Below, one piece after another: positions 1 to 10,960 of a stretch of DNA of 64,000 bases; the stretch's first letter is position 1; every line of letters begins with the position of its first letter. Source of the DNA: Petrolisthes cinctipes (lineage: Eukaryota; Arthropoda; Malacostraca; Decapoda; Porcellanidae); NCBI GenBank assembly GCA_033782935.1, contig JAWQEG010002479.1, positions 1 through 64,000 of the forward strand, in the 5' to 3' direction. The translations under genes were made by a program, and so were the position numbers. A model generated the notes under the pieces. The model was given only the letters and a program-made list of their open reading frames with translations, searched no databases and was not told the DNA's origin.

Positions 1-141
1 TTCCCATCTTTTTGTCTCCTCTCCTCTTTGCTGTTTCATATATATTTTTATTTTCTACACAAGCTTCCTTCATATTTTTCCACTCATTCTTTGCAAAACA
101 ATATAAGCCTGCATCCACCCACCTCTCCTCCTTCACCCACC

Positions 142-188
<47 letters not shown>

Positions 189-447
189 AACTACTATTAC
201 CACCAAAACTACTACTACCACCACCACAACCCATCATTTCACCACCACGACAACTCATCTCTTGAACACAACCACTCACCACAACTACAACCCATCATTT
301 CACCACTACTCACCACCACCCATCACTTCACCACCATACCTACAACCCATCATCTCACCACCACGACAACTCATCACTTCACCAACACAACAACCTCTTA
401 AGATCAAACTAACACACTTTGTATACCCTCTCTTTTACCCCCAACAG
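1..447. repeat. Intronic DNA with ACC/ACT trinucleotide repeats
   Basis: From about 136 to 400 the sequence is imperfect (ACC)n/(ACT)n, followed by a pyrimidine-rich tract that ends in the acceptor CAACAG at 442-447. It reads as the 3' end of an intron. The histidine- and threonine-rich open frames here are simple-repeat artefacts. Confidence 0.75.
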
Positions 448-649
448 ACAACCGGTACCAACGTAAGAAATTTGACCTAATGCGACGCGAGTTCTTCAGT
501 GACCGAGGCCCCGAAGTCCAACTCAACCAGCTGAGGGCTTCGACTGGAGGCATGGTGACCGAGTACAACCCTAACTATGAATTTGGGGGTGGGACGTGTA
601 CCATTAAGGATCTCAAGAGTGTCAATCGTAGCAACCTCACCCTCGTCAA
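448..649 (+). CDS. Alk: Anaplastic lymphoma kinase (Alk) receptor, juxtamembrane exon (partial gene)
   Basis: Seen: the acceptor CAACAG precedes 448 and the donor GTGAGT starts at 650. The exon is 202 nt, starting with 2 nt and ending with 2 nt of split codons. It reads through without a stop as the segment YQRKKFDL, then LNQLRASTGG, TEYNPNYEFGG, TIKDLKSVNRSNLTLV. Known: in ALK/LTK receptors the juxtamembrane region has a basic stretch after the membrane, an NPNY motif able to bind PTB-domain adaptors, and a serine/isoleucine-rich DLK segment leading straight into the glycine-rich loop of the kinase. Order and spacing match that region. Inference: this is the exon just upstream of the kinase domain. 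No ligand-binding, transmembrane or kinase exon is recognisable in the window; motifs such as HRD or DFG were not found in the open frames downstream. The gene is therefore cut, either by the window edge upstream or by missing sequence downstream. Confidence 0.8.
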
Positions 650-1014
650 GTGAGTAGAAATAATAGTAGTAGTGGTTGTAGTGGTAGTGGTGGTGGTAAT
701 AGTAGTAGTAGTAGTGGTGGTAATAGTAGTTGTGGTAGTAATAGTAGTAGAAATAGTAGTAGTAGTAATAGTAGTAGAAATAGTAGTAGTAATAGTAGTA
801 GTAATAGTAGTAGTAGTAGTAATAATAATAGTAGTAGGAGTGGCAGTAGTAATAGTAGTAGAAATAGTAGTAGTAATAGTTGTAGTAATATTTGTATTAG
901 TGAAGTTGTGTTTGTTGAGGATGTTTATGACTGTTATTAATATTGTTGTTATTGATGTTATTATAATTATGATTACTATTATTATCATTATTATTACTAG
1001 TACTATTATAAGTA

Positions 1015-1062
<48 letters not shown>

Positions 1063-1072
1063 TTATTTATTT
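650..1072. repeat. Imperfect (AGT)n then (ATT)n trinucleotide tracts
   Basis: Roughly 656-890 is (TAG)n with interspersed TGG units, grading into (ATT)n at about 950-1072. It lies directly downstream of the Alk donor site. The poly-Ser, poly-Val and poly-Thr frames on both strands are artefacts of the repeat. Confidence 0.9.
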
Positions 1073-1154
1073 ATTTGTACAGTGAGAGGTGATAATATTT
1101 TGGGGTCATGTTTTCGTCTATTCTACTGTGGAATTCAAGATGATTACATTCTGT

Positions 1155-1217
<63 letters not shown>
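1155..1217. repeat. (TG)n microsatellite
   Basis: About 31 uninterrupted TG units. Confidence 0.95.
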
Positions 1218-1219
<2 letters not shown>

Positions 1220-1384
1220 ACATGATCACCTCCACCACGACAACAGCTGAGTATAATATCATTTTAACACACATCTTGCAACACTGACAATCAATTCACT
1301 GTATATACTTGCAACAACAACATCAACAACATTACTCCGTTGATTAAATCTGGTGCAACTTGCTTCCTCCCCTCGCGATGTAGT

Positions 1385-1700
1385 CAGAAAATTGGAGGTT
1401 AGTGAGTCCTTCAAATATTGCCACGAAACACCACCCATATGGAAGGAGCTTGTTTCGTGGCATGGTCAGGAGGAATCAGAAGCCACATACATACACGTCA
1501 CATACATACATACATACAAGCTCACAGGGTCCTTAAGGGGTTGATACTATATAATTATTCGCTTTTGTTACATTGGAGTGCCATGATTCCTCCAAACTAT
1601 GCCAGGAAACAACAGGCCCAAATTAACAAAAATAATGGTGTTTGTTCTGTTGCTTGGAAAAATAGTTTGGAGGATTCAGTTGCTCCAGAATTACCAACAC
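1385..1700. other. Non-coding stretch with two small foldbacks (MITE-like)
   Basis: CCACGAAAC near 1421 faces GTTTCGTGG near 1452. ATTCCTCCAAACTAT near 1586 faces ATAGTTTGGAGGATT near 1663. These arms could be remnants of a short foldback element. No coding signal is convincing here. Confidence 0.35.
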
Positions 1701-1845
1701 AAAATTGACATGGGATTCACTTTAACGATCATCACATTATTACCCAGATAGTGCTTTGATGTCGCTCCGATTCTGACCCTGAGGTGACCCCGTTTGACCT
1801 CGGCCACCAACTAGGGAACGGAGGGAGGTGGGGGTGGGGGATTGG

Positions 1846-2010
<165 letters not shown>

Positions 2011-2310
2011 GTATATTGACTGACACATCGTTCACATATATTCTAGTTTGGTATAAAAAAACAAAAGAGGAAAGAATCACAGTTTTACTCATATATATAT
2101 TTTTTTTTATTTAACTATTTATTTATTTATTCACTGGTGGATTTATATATTTTTGGTCCATGATGTCAAAAGCGGTATGAGAGACATTGATCCGATATTA
2201 CAGTTGCAGCGTTGTAAGGGGAGGGAATGTGTGCTTGTGGTGTGTTGTTGGAGAGATGGTGATGGTGATTGCAAGCTATACCAACAGAAACACACACCAC
2301 CTTTGAAAAT

Positions 2311-2500
2311 GAACACACACACACGTACATACATACATCAAATACACACACACACAGACAAATATACACACTCACATACATACATCAAATATACACACAC
2401 ACAGACAAACATACATCAAATATACACACACTCACATACATACATTAAACACACGCACACACATATACATACATCAAAAACACACACAAACACACACCAA

Positions 2501-2531
<31 letters not shown>

Positions 2532-2547
2532 CATCCCCACAAACAAC

Positions 2548-2595
<48 letters not shown>
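2311..2595. repeat. (CA)n-rich tract with CATA variants
   Basis: ACACAC runs mixed with ACATACATC units; the last 60 bases are pure (CA)n. Confidence 0.9.
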
Positions 2596-2598
<3 letters not shown>

Positions 2599-2714
2599 CA
2601 CAGTTGATTAAAAACAAAAACAACAGTGAGATAAAAAAAACAAAACAAAAAAAACAGTAGGATTAAAAGAGTTGATGAAAAAAAAAAACAGAGTGTTGGA
2701 TAAAAGAATTGAAT

Positions 2715-2842
2715 CCCCCTCTCCCCTTCCCTCCCCCCCTTTCCCTCCCCTCCCCTCCCCTCCCCTCCCCTCTCCTCCCCTCCCCATCCCCTCCCCTCCC
2801 CTCCCCTCCCCTCCCCATCCCTCCCCTCCCCCCCCCACCCCA
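2715..2842. repeat. (CCCCT)n pyrimidine tract
   Basis: Near-pure C/T strand built of CCCCTCC units. The complementary strand gives spurious Gly/Glu/Arg-rich frames. Confidence 0.9.
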
Positions 2843-2977
2843 CCGTGAAAGGATTAAACAGGTTGGTTGTGTGGGAATGGGTGCATGAGGTGGATTAGTT
2901 TTACAGGGGGTCGGCTCTTTGGTTTGTCTCTCTCTCTCTCTCTAATGGGTGGATTTGTTTTGTTAGCCCACATAACA

Positions 2978-3164
2978 CAGACAGTCAGTCAGTCAGTCAG
3001 TCAGTCAGTTAGTCAGTTAGTTAGTCAGTTATTCAACCAGTCACTGTACTTGTAACACACATACACAGATTCATACCATATACCACTCCCTCGTCAGACA
3101 CACACACATACCCACACACACACATACACACACACACACACACCAATCCCTCCACACACACACA

Positions 3165-3206
<42 letters not shown>

Positions 3207-3269
3207 AATCCCTCCACACACACACACTCACCAATCCTTACACACACACACACACCAAATCACTCCACA

Positions 3270-3325
<56 letters not shown>
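2978..3325. repeat. (CAGT)n then long interrupted (CA)n
   Basis: (AGTC)n at about 2978-3030. From about 3100 to 3325 there are long CA runs separated by copies of CCAATCCCTCCA, a small higher-order pattern. Confidence 0.9.
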
Positions 3326-3328
<3 letters not shown>

Positions 3329-3408
3329 AGAAGCTGTTGTGGGCTCCCAGAGAGAAAGGAAGAATACTGGGGCTTCGGGTTTTTTTTGGTACCACAGTGG
3401 AAGGTTTT

Positions 3409-3411
<3 letters not shown>

Positions 3412-3470
<59 letters not shown>
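3412..3470. repeat. (GA)n microsatellite
   Basis: About 29 uninterrupted GA units. Confidence 0.95.
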
Positions 3471-3473
<3 letters not shown>

Positions 3474-3539
3474 GTGTGAAAGACTTTGTGAGAGTGGGGT
3501 TTAAAATGGAGGGGGAGGTGATGTTTTGAAAAGGAGGGG

Positions 3540-3860
3540 AGATTGAATGGAAGCCTTGTCTCCCCTCTCCCCACTCCCCTCTCCCACCCAAAACAACACT
3601 CGTACCCCTCCTCCCCCCACCCCAACCAGACATACCCCCCACCCACCCACACTAACCAGACATACCCCCCCATCCCCAAGCAACCCCAATCATGAATACC
3701 CCCACCATCCCAACTCAGACATACCCCCCCCCCACTCCCAACCCACCCACACATACTTCATAATATCCCTTCCAACCCCCTCCCCAATTACCCCCCTACC
3801 ACCCCCCCACCACATAATACACCCCCCCCCAAATACCCCCTCCTCCCACATCTATCTACC
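3540..3860. repeat. C-rich low-complexity tract (CCCCCAC-type)
   Basis: Strongly strand-biased C/A-rich DNA with recurrent CCAGACATACCCCCC. No gene is seen. Confidence 0.8.
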
Positions 3861-3952
3861 TATCCACATCTCTCTCTAATACTCAAATTTTTTATTGTAA
3901 TATATTTGGAGTGATGAAGGGAAGAGATTTAAATATTGTATGTTTTGTTATT

Positions 3953-3956
<4 letters not shown>

Positions 3957-4025
<69 letters not shown>

Positions 4026-4041
4026 TGTGTGTGTGTGTGTG
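3957..4041. repeat. (CT)n followed by short (TG)n
   Basis: CT units from 3957 to about 4023, then (GT)n to 4041. Confidence 0.95.
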
Positions 4042-4079
4042 TAACAACCACCTCTACTAATCCTTTTGTTACTACGACA

Positions 4080-5138
4080 ATAGACAGCACAAATACTACA
4101 ACCACTACCACAACTACCACCATCTACTACCACACCTACCACCATTCACCATCACAACTACCACCATTACAACTATCACTACTACCACCATTACAACTAT
4201 CACCACTATCACAACTACCACCATTACAACTATCACCACTACCACCATTCACTACCACAACTACCACCATTCACTACCACAACTACCACCATTCACTACC
4301 ACAACTACCACCATTCACTACCACAACTACCACCATTCACTACCACAACTACCACCACTCACTACCACAACTACCACCATTCACTACCACAACTACCACC
4401 ATTCACTACCACAACTACCACCATTCACTACCACAACTACCACCATTCACTACACAACTACCACCATTCACTACCACAACTACCACCATTCACTACCACA
4501 ACTACCACCATTCAGTACCACAACTACCACCACTCACTACAACAACTACCACCACTCATTACCACAACTACCACCATTCACTACCACAACTACCACCATT
4601 CACTACCACAACTACCACCATTCATTACCACAACTACCACCATTCACTACCACAACTACCACCATTCACTACCACAACTACCACCTTTCACTACCACAAC
4701 TACCACCATCCACTACCACAACTACCACCATTACAACTATCACTACTATCACAACTACCATCATTCACTACCACAGCTACCACCATTACAACTACCACCA
4801 TTCACTACCACAACTACCACCATTCACTACCACAACTACCACCATTCACTACCACAACTACCACCATTCACTACCACAACTACCACCATTCACTACCACA
4901 ACTACCACCATTCACTACCACAACTACCACCATTCACTACCACAACTACCACCATTCACTACCACAACTACCACCATTCACTACCACAACTACCACCATT
5001 CTCTACCACAACTACCACCATTCACTACAACTACCACCATTCACTACCACAACTACCACTATTCACTACCACAACTACCACCATTCACTACCACAACTAC
5101 CACCATCCACTACCACAACTACCACCATTCCCTCCAGC
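4080..5138. repeat. 22-bp minisatellite, about 45 copies
   Basis: The unit is CTACCACCATT plus CACTACCACAA (11+11 bp), repeated with few substitutions and occasional shortened units. Because 22 is not a multiple of 3, one open frame cycles through all three frames and gives a 22-residue protein periodicity. The resulting 549-codon open frame (3936-5585) is a repeat artefact: it has no splice or domain evidence and runs into CT and CA repeats. Confidence 0.9.
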
Positions 5139-5181
5139 TACCAGTCAGCGATGTGGAATCTATCTTTAAAGCCGTGTATCC

Positions 5182-5188
<7 letters not shown>

Positions 5189-5225
<37 letters not shown>

Positions 5226-5247
5226 CCTCTCTCTCTCTCTCTCTCTG
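5189..5247. repeat. (CT)n microsatellite
   Basis: CT run with a CCTCTCCT interruption. Confidence 0.95.
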
Positions 5248-5278
5248 TTTACACTCACACACACTCATGTAAGCATGG

Positions 5279-5316
<38 letters not shown>

Positions 5317-5335
5317 TACATATACAGAATCCATG

Positions 5336-5416
<81 letters not shown>

Positions 5417-5425
5417 GAATCCATG

Positions 5426-5504
<79 letters not shown>

Positions 5505-5519
5505 TATACAGAATCCATG

Positions 5520-5572
<53 letters not shown>
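5279..5572. repeat. (CA)n higher-order repeat with a TATACAGAATCCATGCTA spacer
   Basis: Long CA arrays are separated by three near-identical spacers ending ATACAGAATCCATGCTA (about 5322, 5410 and 5506). The array therefore has units of roughly 85-95 bp made of spacer plus CA run. Confidence 0.85.
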
Positions 5573-5574
<2 letters not shown>

Positions 5575-5648
5575 ATTCCTTGTAACTGCAGACAACTTGT
5601 CAGTCCTGTCAGAGCAGAGAGTTGCAGGCTCCTCACTCCTGTCTTCTT

Positions 5649-5650
<2 letters not shown>

Positions 5651-5687
<37 letters not shown>

Positions 5688-5692
5688 TCTCG
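5651..5692. repeat. (CT)n microsatellite
   Basis: About 20 CT units. Confidence 0.95.
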
Positions 5693-5880
5693 AGACAACC
5701 ACCTTGCCGTCGGTGAGAGAGCTTGTGTGATCTGTTTGAATTTTGCTAGCTATGCTGGGGGACATTTAGTCCAGTTGGGTTACCCGTGCCAGAAAGGTAG
5801 CGTTATTAGGATCCTGACTAAGAGTTGTCAAATCTTCATGTTAATATTAAGTTTCACAACTGCTCTTCAACTGTCCTAAC

Positions 5881-5911
<31 letters not shown>

Positions 5912-6561
5912 CATCACTTTCGACATAAGTTTTTATTGTTAAGGACCTCACCAGCTACCTTATGCCGTGTGAGAAGGGAGGCTTTGGACCTCCTAAAACA
6001 ACGCCTTTTAACGCTCACAGGTTTCGAAAGGGCTGAGATTGAAGGGATCTCAGGCGTGTGGGGTACGAGTAATGGAGATGCCTCAGGACCCCCGTAGGTA
6101 TTCTCTTAGATTAATAAGCCTGACCAGCTCCCTGTGACCGTTCTTAGGTGCCTAAAGGCTCGACTGCTCTTTGGTGAGAGAGCTTTCGTGCCTCGCTGGC
6201 TGCCAGGCCAGTAAAAGATCTCGGATTAAGTCGTGGACATTTAGTTTTACTATTTGCTTTAAGTTGGCCGCGGATGGAGGATTAGTAGGGATTAGTAGGA
6301 CGACGGTTACACTTCAAGCACCCCTGTCGAAAAATCAGAGTCCCATTTACTTAGGACTCTTGTGCTGCTCAGTTGGGAGCTGCAGCACGATTGGGGCCGT
6401 CCGACCCAGGGGAGACCTTAGGGTTGGTGTGCTTGGCTCATAAGGTTTCTGTTGGCCGAACGACCGAAAACCTTCTAGAAGTAGGCGGATGAGACTTATG
6501 CGAGACCAAATCACATTACCTTTTCTATTGTATTATTGGTCCTAAATTGAATTAGAGCGAG

Positions 6562-7836
6562 ATGACTGGTCCATCAGCAAGAAAATTTACATGTACTACA
6601 TGCAAGGTGTACCGCTGGTGTGAGGACTTCAGCGGGAGGAGTGCGAGCGACCTAGACTCCTCGAGTGTCTGCGACTTTTGCAAACTCGAGGAGAGGTTGA
6701 TGAAGCACATCTCACTGCTCACGAAGGAGAACAACTCCCTAAAGGAGGAAGTTCTCCGAATGGACTCACAGAGGTGTGACTGCCATGTGAGAGACAAGGC
6801 AGTCCAAGGAGCTTCTTCACCGGAGAGTTCCACCACGGCGGTAAAGAATAAGAAGAAGAACAAGAAAAAGAACAACAAGAAGAACAACAACAGCAACAAG
6901 AAGAACAGCAATGAAGAGGGAAAAGAGACTGCAGAAGGAAAAGATACTGCAGAAAAGTGTGATGAAAAAGAGGAGGGGAATATGGAGAAGGGAGAAAAAC
7001 CCAAGAAGACAGTGGAGGAGGGATTAGAAGAAAGTGAGGAATCAAATAAGAAGGAAAAGAAAATGAAGAAGAAAAAGAAGAAGAAGAAGCAACCTGGAGG
7101 AAGTGACGAGCCCGGCAGGAATTCAAAACCCTCTCGGGTTCCTCACAAGGCATCTCGTGCTCCTACCAAGGAGAGGCCTGTGGATATACACATTGTAGGT
7201 GATTCCCAGGCACGAGGGCTGCAACCCCTAATGGCAGATCGCCTTCACACTTCTGTGAAGGTGAATTGTTTGCCAGGTTATGGCAATGCTGACCTCCGAA
7301 AGGAAGCTGAGAGGATCCAAACGTCCAGATCTGCTGTCATTGCACTCATGGTGAGTGGTAATGACATCTACCTGAGAAATGGTAGAGTAGGCATGACCGA
7401 AGGAGTCCTCTCGGATGTGATCGGTGCAGTAGATGACTGTGGGTTAAAAACCCGCAGAAGGGTAGTTGTTGGCATGCTCCCAAGGAGAGGCCCTTTAGGG
7501 ACTGCTCTGTCAAAGAACATTGCAGTAAATCAGCGCCTGGCTGATTTGTGTACCGCCGAGGGGGTGTTCTTTGTGGACCCCTACACCTCACTCTTTGGTA
7601 GAGACGACCTCTACCAGAGGGATGGCACACATCTCTCACTAAAGGGGAAAGAAGTGCTTTCCAAATTAATGGAAGACGCCGTCCGACGATGTCTCAGGAG
7701 CACTCGACCGAGCGTGGAGGAGAGCCCTCGTCGCTATGCTAGAGTGACCCCAGAGAAGACATTCGCTGAGATCCTGAAGAAGGATATCCCCAGCACTACC
7801 AAGACAATAACCAAACCGGGAAACGGAAGAGTATAG
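6562..7836 (+). CDS. LINE ORF1 protein with SGNH/GDSL-esterase domain
   Basis: Intact frame of 424 codons. The N-terminus has a cysteine cluster resembling a small zinc-binding module (C11, C14, C20, C37, C40), followed by a predicted coiled-coil stretch. Residues about 94-185 are extremely Lys/Asn/Glu-rich. The C-terminal half has the SGNH-hydrolase landmarks: GDS with the nucleophile serine at residue 215, GND with Asn267, and DGTH with Asp354 and His357. Known: CR1/L2-type LINEs encode an ORF1 with an esterase domain, thought to help ribonucleoprotein assembly or membrane/lipid interaction. The lysine-rich middle probably binds RNA (inference). It is followed by ORF2 in the same orientation. 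All catalytic residues are present, in contrast to the broken ORF2. Confidence 0.85.
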   Translation: MTGPSARKFTCTTCKVYRWCEDFSGRSASDLDSSSVCDFCKLEERLMKHISLLTKENNSLKEEVLRMDSQRCDCHVRDKAVQGASSPESSTTAVKNKKKNKKKNNKKNNNSNKKNSNEEGKETAEGKDTAEKCDEKEEGNMEKGEKPKKTVEEGLEESEESNKKEKKMKKKKKKKKQPGGSDEPGRNSKPSRVPHKASRAPTKERPVDIHIVGDSQARGLQPLMADRLHTSVKVNCLPGYGNADLRKEAERIQTSRSAVIALMVSGNDIYLRNGRVGMTEGVLSDVIGAVDDCGLKTRRRVVVGMLPRRGPLGTALSKNIAVNQRLADLCTAEGVFFVDPYTSLFGRDDLYQRDGTHLSLKGKEVLSKLMEDAVRRCLRSTRPSVEESPRRYARVTPEKTFAEILKKDIPSTTKTITKPGNGRV

Positions 7837-7859
7837 GGAGCCCTGCAGTTGGGGGTTCC

Positions 7860-10593
7860 CTGAAGGTTCTATTGTTCAACGCCAGGTCCATCCGAAACAA
7901 GTTTTTGGAACTGCGGGCCCTCGTTGCGACAGAGGAACCCGAGATGGTGGCCATAACGGAGTCATGGTTGAGAACCTCAGACAGAGATCTTGAAGGGGAA
8001 TTCGTGATTCCAGGCTACCAACTCTTCCACAAAGATAGAGAGGACAGAGGGGGTGGTGGTGTGCTGTTGTATGTAAGGAACTCTATCAAATCGATGGCCT
8101 GCAACATCACATCGAACCACGAGCTCCTTGGAGTTGACCTAGAAATAGGCACTGCAAAATACAGAACCCTGCTGCTTTATAGACCCCCTGGACAACTCAA
8201 TGAGATGGACAGGGACCTATACCAGTTGCTGGGTGAACTAGTGGACGGCAGGGTGTGCATCCTTATGGGGGACTTCAACACACATGTTGACTGGGAAACC
8301 AGAGAGCCCTCTGCCGAGAACACACCACTCTTGGAGTTTGTAAATGATGAATTCCTCACTCAATGGGTAAGGGAGCCAACAAGAGGTGCCTAACATACTC
8401 GACTTGGTCCTCACCTCAGAGGATGACATCATTCAAGACCTCTCTGTAAACGAAGAAATAGGTGGAAGCGACCACAAGCTTATAAGTTTTCAGTTAAGGT
8501 CCCTAATATGGAGTCCGTGACCCCGGTGCATAGAAAATTAGACATGGGGAGAGCGAACTTTGCAGGTCTTCGTGAAAGCGTTGCTGAAATGGAACTAGAA
8601 GAGGGAGAGAGTGCTGATGATCTATGGAGGTCATTCTTGTCTTCCTTCATGGAACTACAGTCGTGCTTTATTCCTCTGAAGGGAACAGGTCAGAAGTTCA
8701 TTCAACCGAAGTGGTTTAATCGGGAAATCCGTAAACAACTAAGGGAGAGAAGAACTGCGTATCGTCGAGCGAAGGCATCTGGGGACTTTGACGGTCATAG
8801 AAGACTAAATCGAAACGTGAAGTCCAAAATAAGGGCGGCTAAGCGTGCTGAGGAGGTCCGTGTGGCTAGACTCTGCAAAGAGAACCCCAAGGAGTTTTTC
8901 AGTTATGTGAATGGCCGTAAACCAATCCGACGCAGGATCGGTCCCTTGGTGAATGAGGATGGAGCATTGATGCACTCTGATGCAGAAAATGCTAACCTCT
9001 TAAATGAGTACTTCTCTTCAGTGTTCTCTGAGGAGAGTGGTCCCATTCCCGAACCTTTGGACTCCTTCAGTGAGAAGTTGGAGTCAATGGTCTTTACCCA
9101 AGAAGAAATCGAGAGAAAAATAATCGAATTAAAAGCAAACAAGTCCCCCGGTCCGGATAGGTTCTTACCTAGAGTGTTGAAAGAAGTGCATGGTGAAGTA
9201 TCACGGCACCTGTGCATGGTCTTCAACAGGGTAATCCAGACTGGATGCGTTCCTAGAGACTGGCGTGAGGCAGAGGTGACTCCTATCTTCAAGAAGGGAG
9301 ATGCTAGCCAACCGTCAAACTACAGACCCATCAGTTTAACCTCGATAGTCTGTAAACTCATGGAGAGCATCATGGTGGACAAAATAACAGCACACTTAGA
9401 ATCAAATTTGCTACTGAGGGGTTCCCAGCATGGGTTCCGGCAGCACCGGTCATGCCTCACAAATCTGGTGGAATTCTTCCATTTTGTTTTCAGTGAGCAT
9501 GATCGGGATAAAGCGGTCGATGTTGTCTACTTAGACTTCCAGAAAGCCTTTGATAAGGTACCCCACCGCCGCCTCCTTCGGAAAGTGCGTGCACTGGGCA
9601 TAGACGGAAATGTGGCAAATTGGATAGAGAACTGGCTAAGTGACAGACGGCAGCGGGTGGTAGTGAATGGACAGGCTTCAGAGTGGGTGCCCGTTACTAG
9701 CGGTGTTCCCCAAGGTTCTGTTCTGGGACCACTACTGTTTATCATCTATGTTAATGACGTGGATGGTGACATGGTTGCCAAGATTTCCAAATTCGCCGAT
9801 GATACTAAGCTTGGTATGAATGTCGCGAAAGAAGGAAATACTACCCGCTTACAAGAAGATCTTAGGAAGATTGGGGAGTGGTCTGACACGTGGCAAATGC
9901 CATTTAACCAAATGCAAAGTTATGCATATAGGCCACAGAAACCCCCGAACAGAGTATAACCTTAAGGGCAATGCTCTCGTAAGCACTGATACTGAGAAAG
10001 ACTTGGGTGTAACTATCACCAGCGACCTCAAGTTCTCAAAGCAGTGTATTGAGGCTGAGAAGAAAGCCCAAAGGATGTTAGGGTACATAAAGCGACAGTT
10101 TGGATACCGGAACAAGGAGATAGTACTTTGTCTGTACAATTCCCTTGTCCGACCGCACCTGGAGTATGCAGTCCAGTTTTGGAGTCCTTCTTACCGAAAG
10201 GATATCGCGAGATTGGAACGAGTGCAAGCCAGGGCAACCAAACTTATACCCTCTCTTAGACACAAGAGCTATAAAGATCGGTTGGTAGAACTCGACCTGT
10301 TCTCTTTGGAAACCCGGAGACTGCGTGGTCAGCTTATCGAAGTGTTTAAAATACTACGAGGCTTTGACAATGTAGACTACAGGGACATTTTCCAACTCAG
10401 TGAGGGTACAACCAGGAATCATGGCTACAAACTTGAACTGAAGCGATACAACCGTGATCTGTGTGGTAAGTTCTTTACATACAGCATCTGCGGTACTTGG
10501 AACGCGCTTCCTGCTGATGTAGTCAACAGCAACTCTGTGGATCAGTTCAAGTCCAGATTAGACAAAGCCTTAAACCACCGTCTAGGTGTTTAA
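7860..10593 (+). pseudogene. LINE ORF2: APE endonuclease plus reverse transcriptase, frameshifted
   Basis: The endonuclease part (from about 7870) starts LLFNARSIRNKFLELRAL and contains GDFNTHVDW at about 8270-8297 and GGSDHKLISF at about 8462-8491. The RT part contains [59 protein letters not shown] and the catalytic FADD at 9792-9803, then a C-terminal region ending at 10593. Reading frame is lost three times: near 8392 (an extra base after the EPTRGA segment), between about 8490 and 8508, and near 9905. The protein is therefore not made as one piece. The motif set is that of the CR1/L2 group. Confidence 0.85.
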
Positions 10594-10734
10594 GCCGTTG
10601 TGCGAGTGTTCCTTGATGGTTTCACATGACACATTCGAGGACGGTCGCCTACTTGCGCAACTAAACCCACAAGTACCCTCTTTGTATGGATCGTAAGGTC
10701 CCCTAGGGTACTTCTTTTCCTTGTAACTCCTTGT

Positions 10735-10960
<226 letters not shown>

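Noticed and set aside
12..480. His- and Thr-rich frames upstream of the Alk exon
   Set aside because: Pure trinucleotide-repeat translations lying in an intron.
3936..5585. 549-codon open reading frame
   Set aside because: It translates CT, 22-bp minisatellite and CA repeats end to end; it has no domain, splice or codon-bias support.
7346..7639. Antisense frames over LINE ORF1
   Set aside because: Shadow frames of the sense ORF with no domain content.
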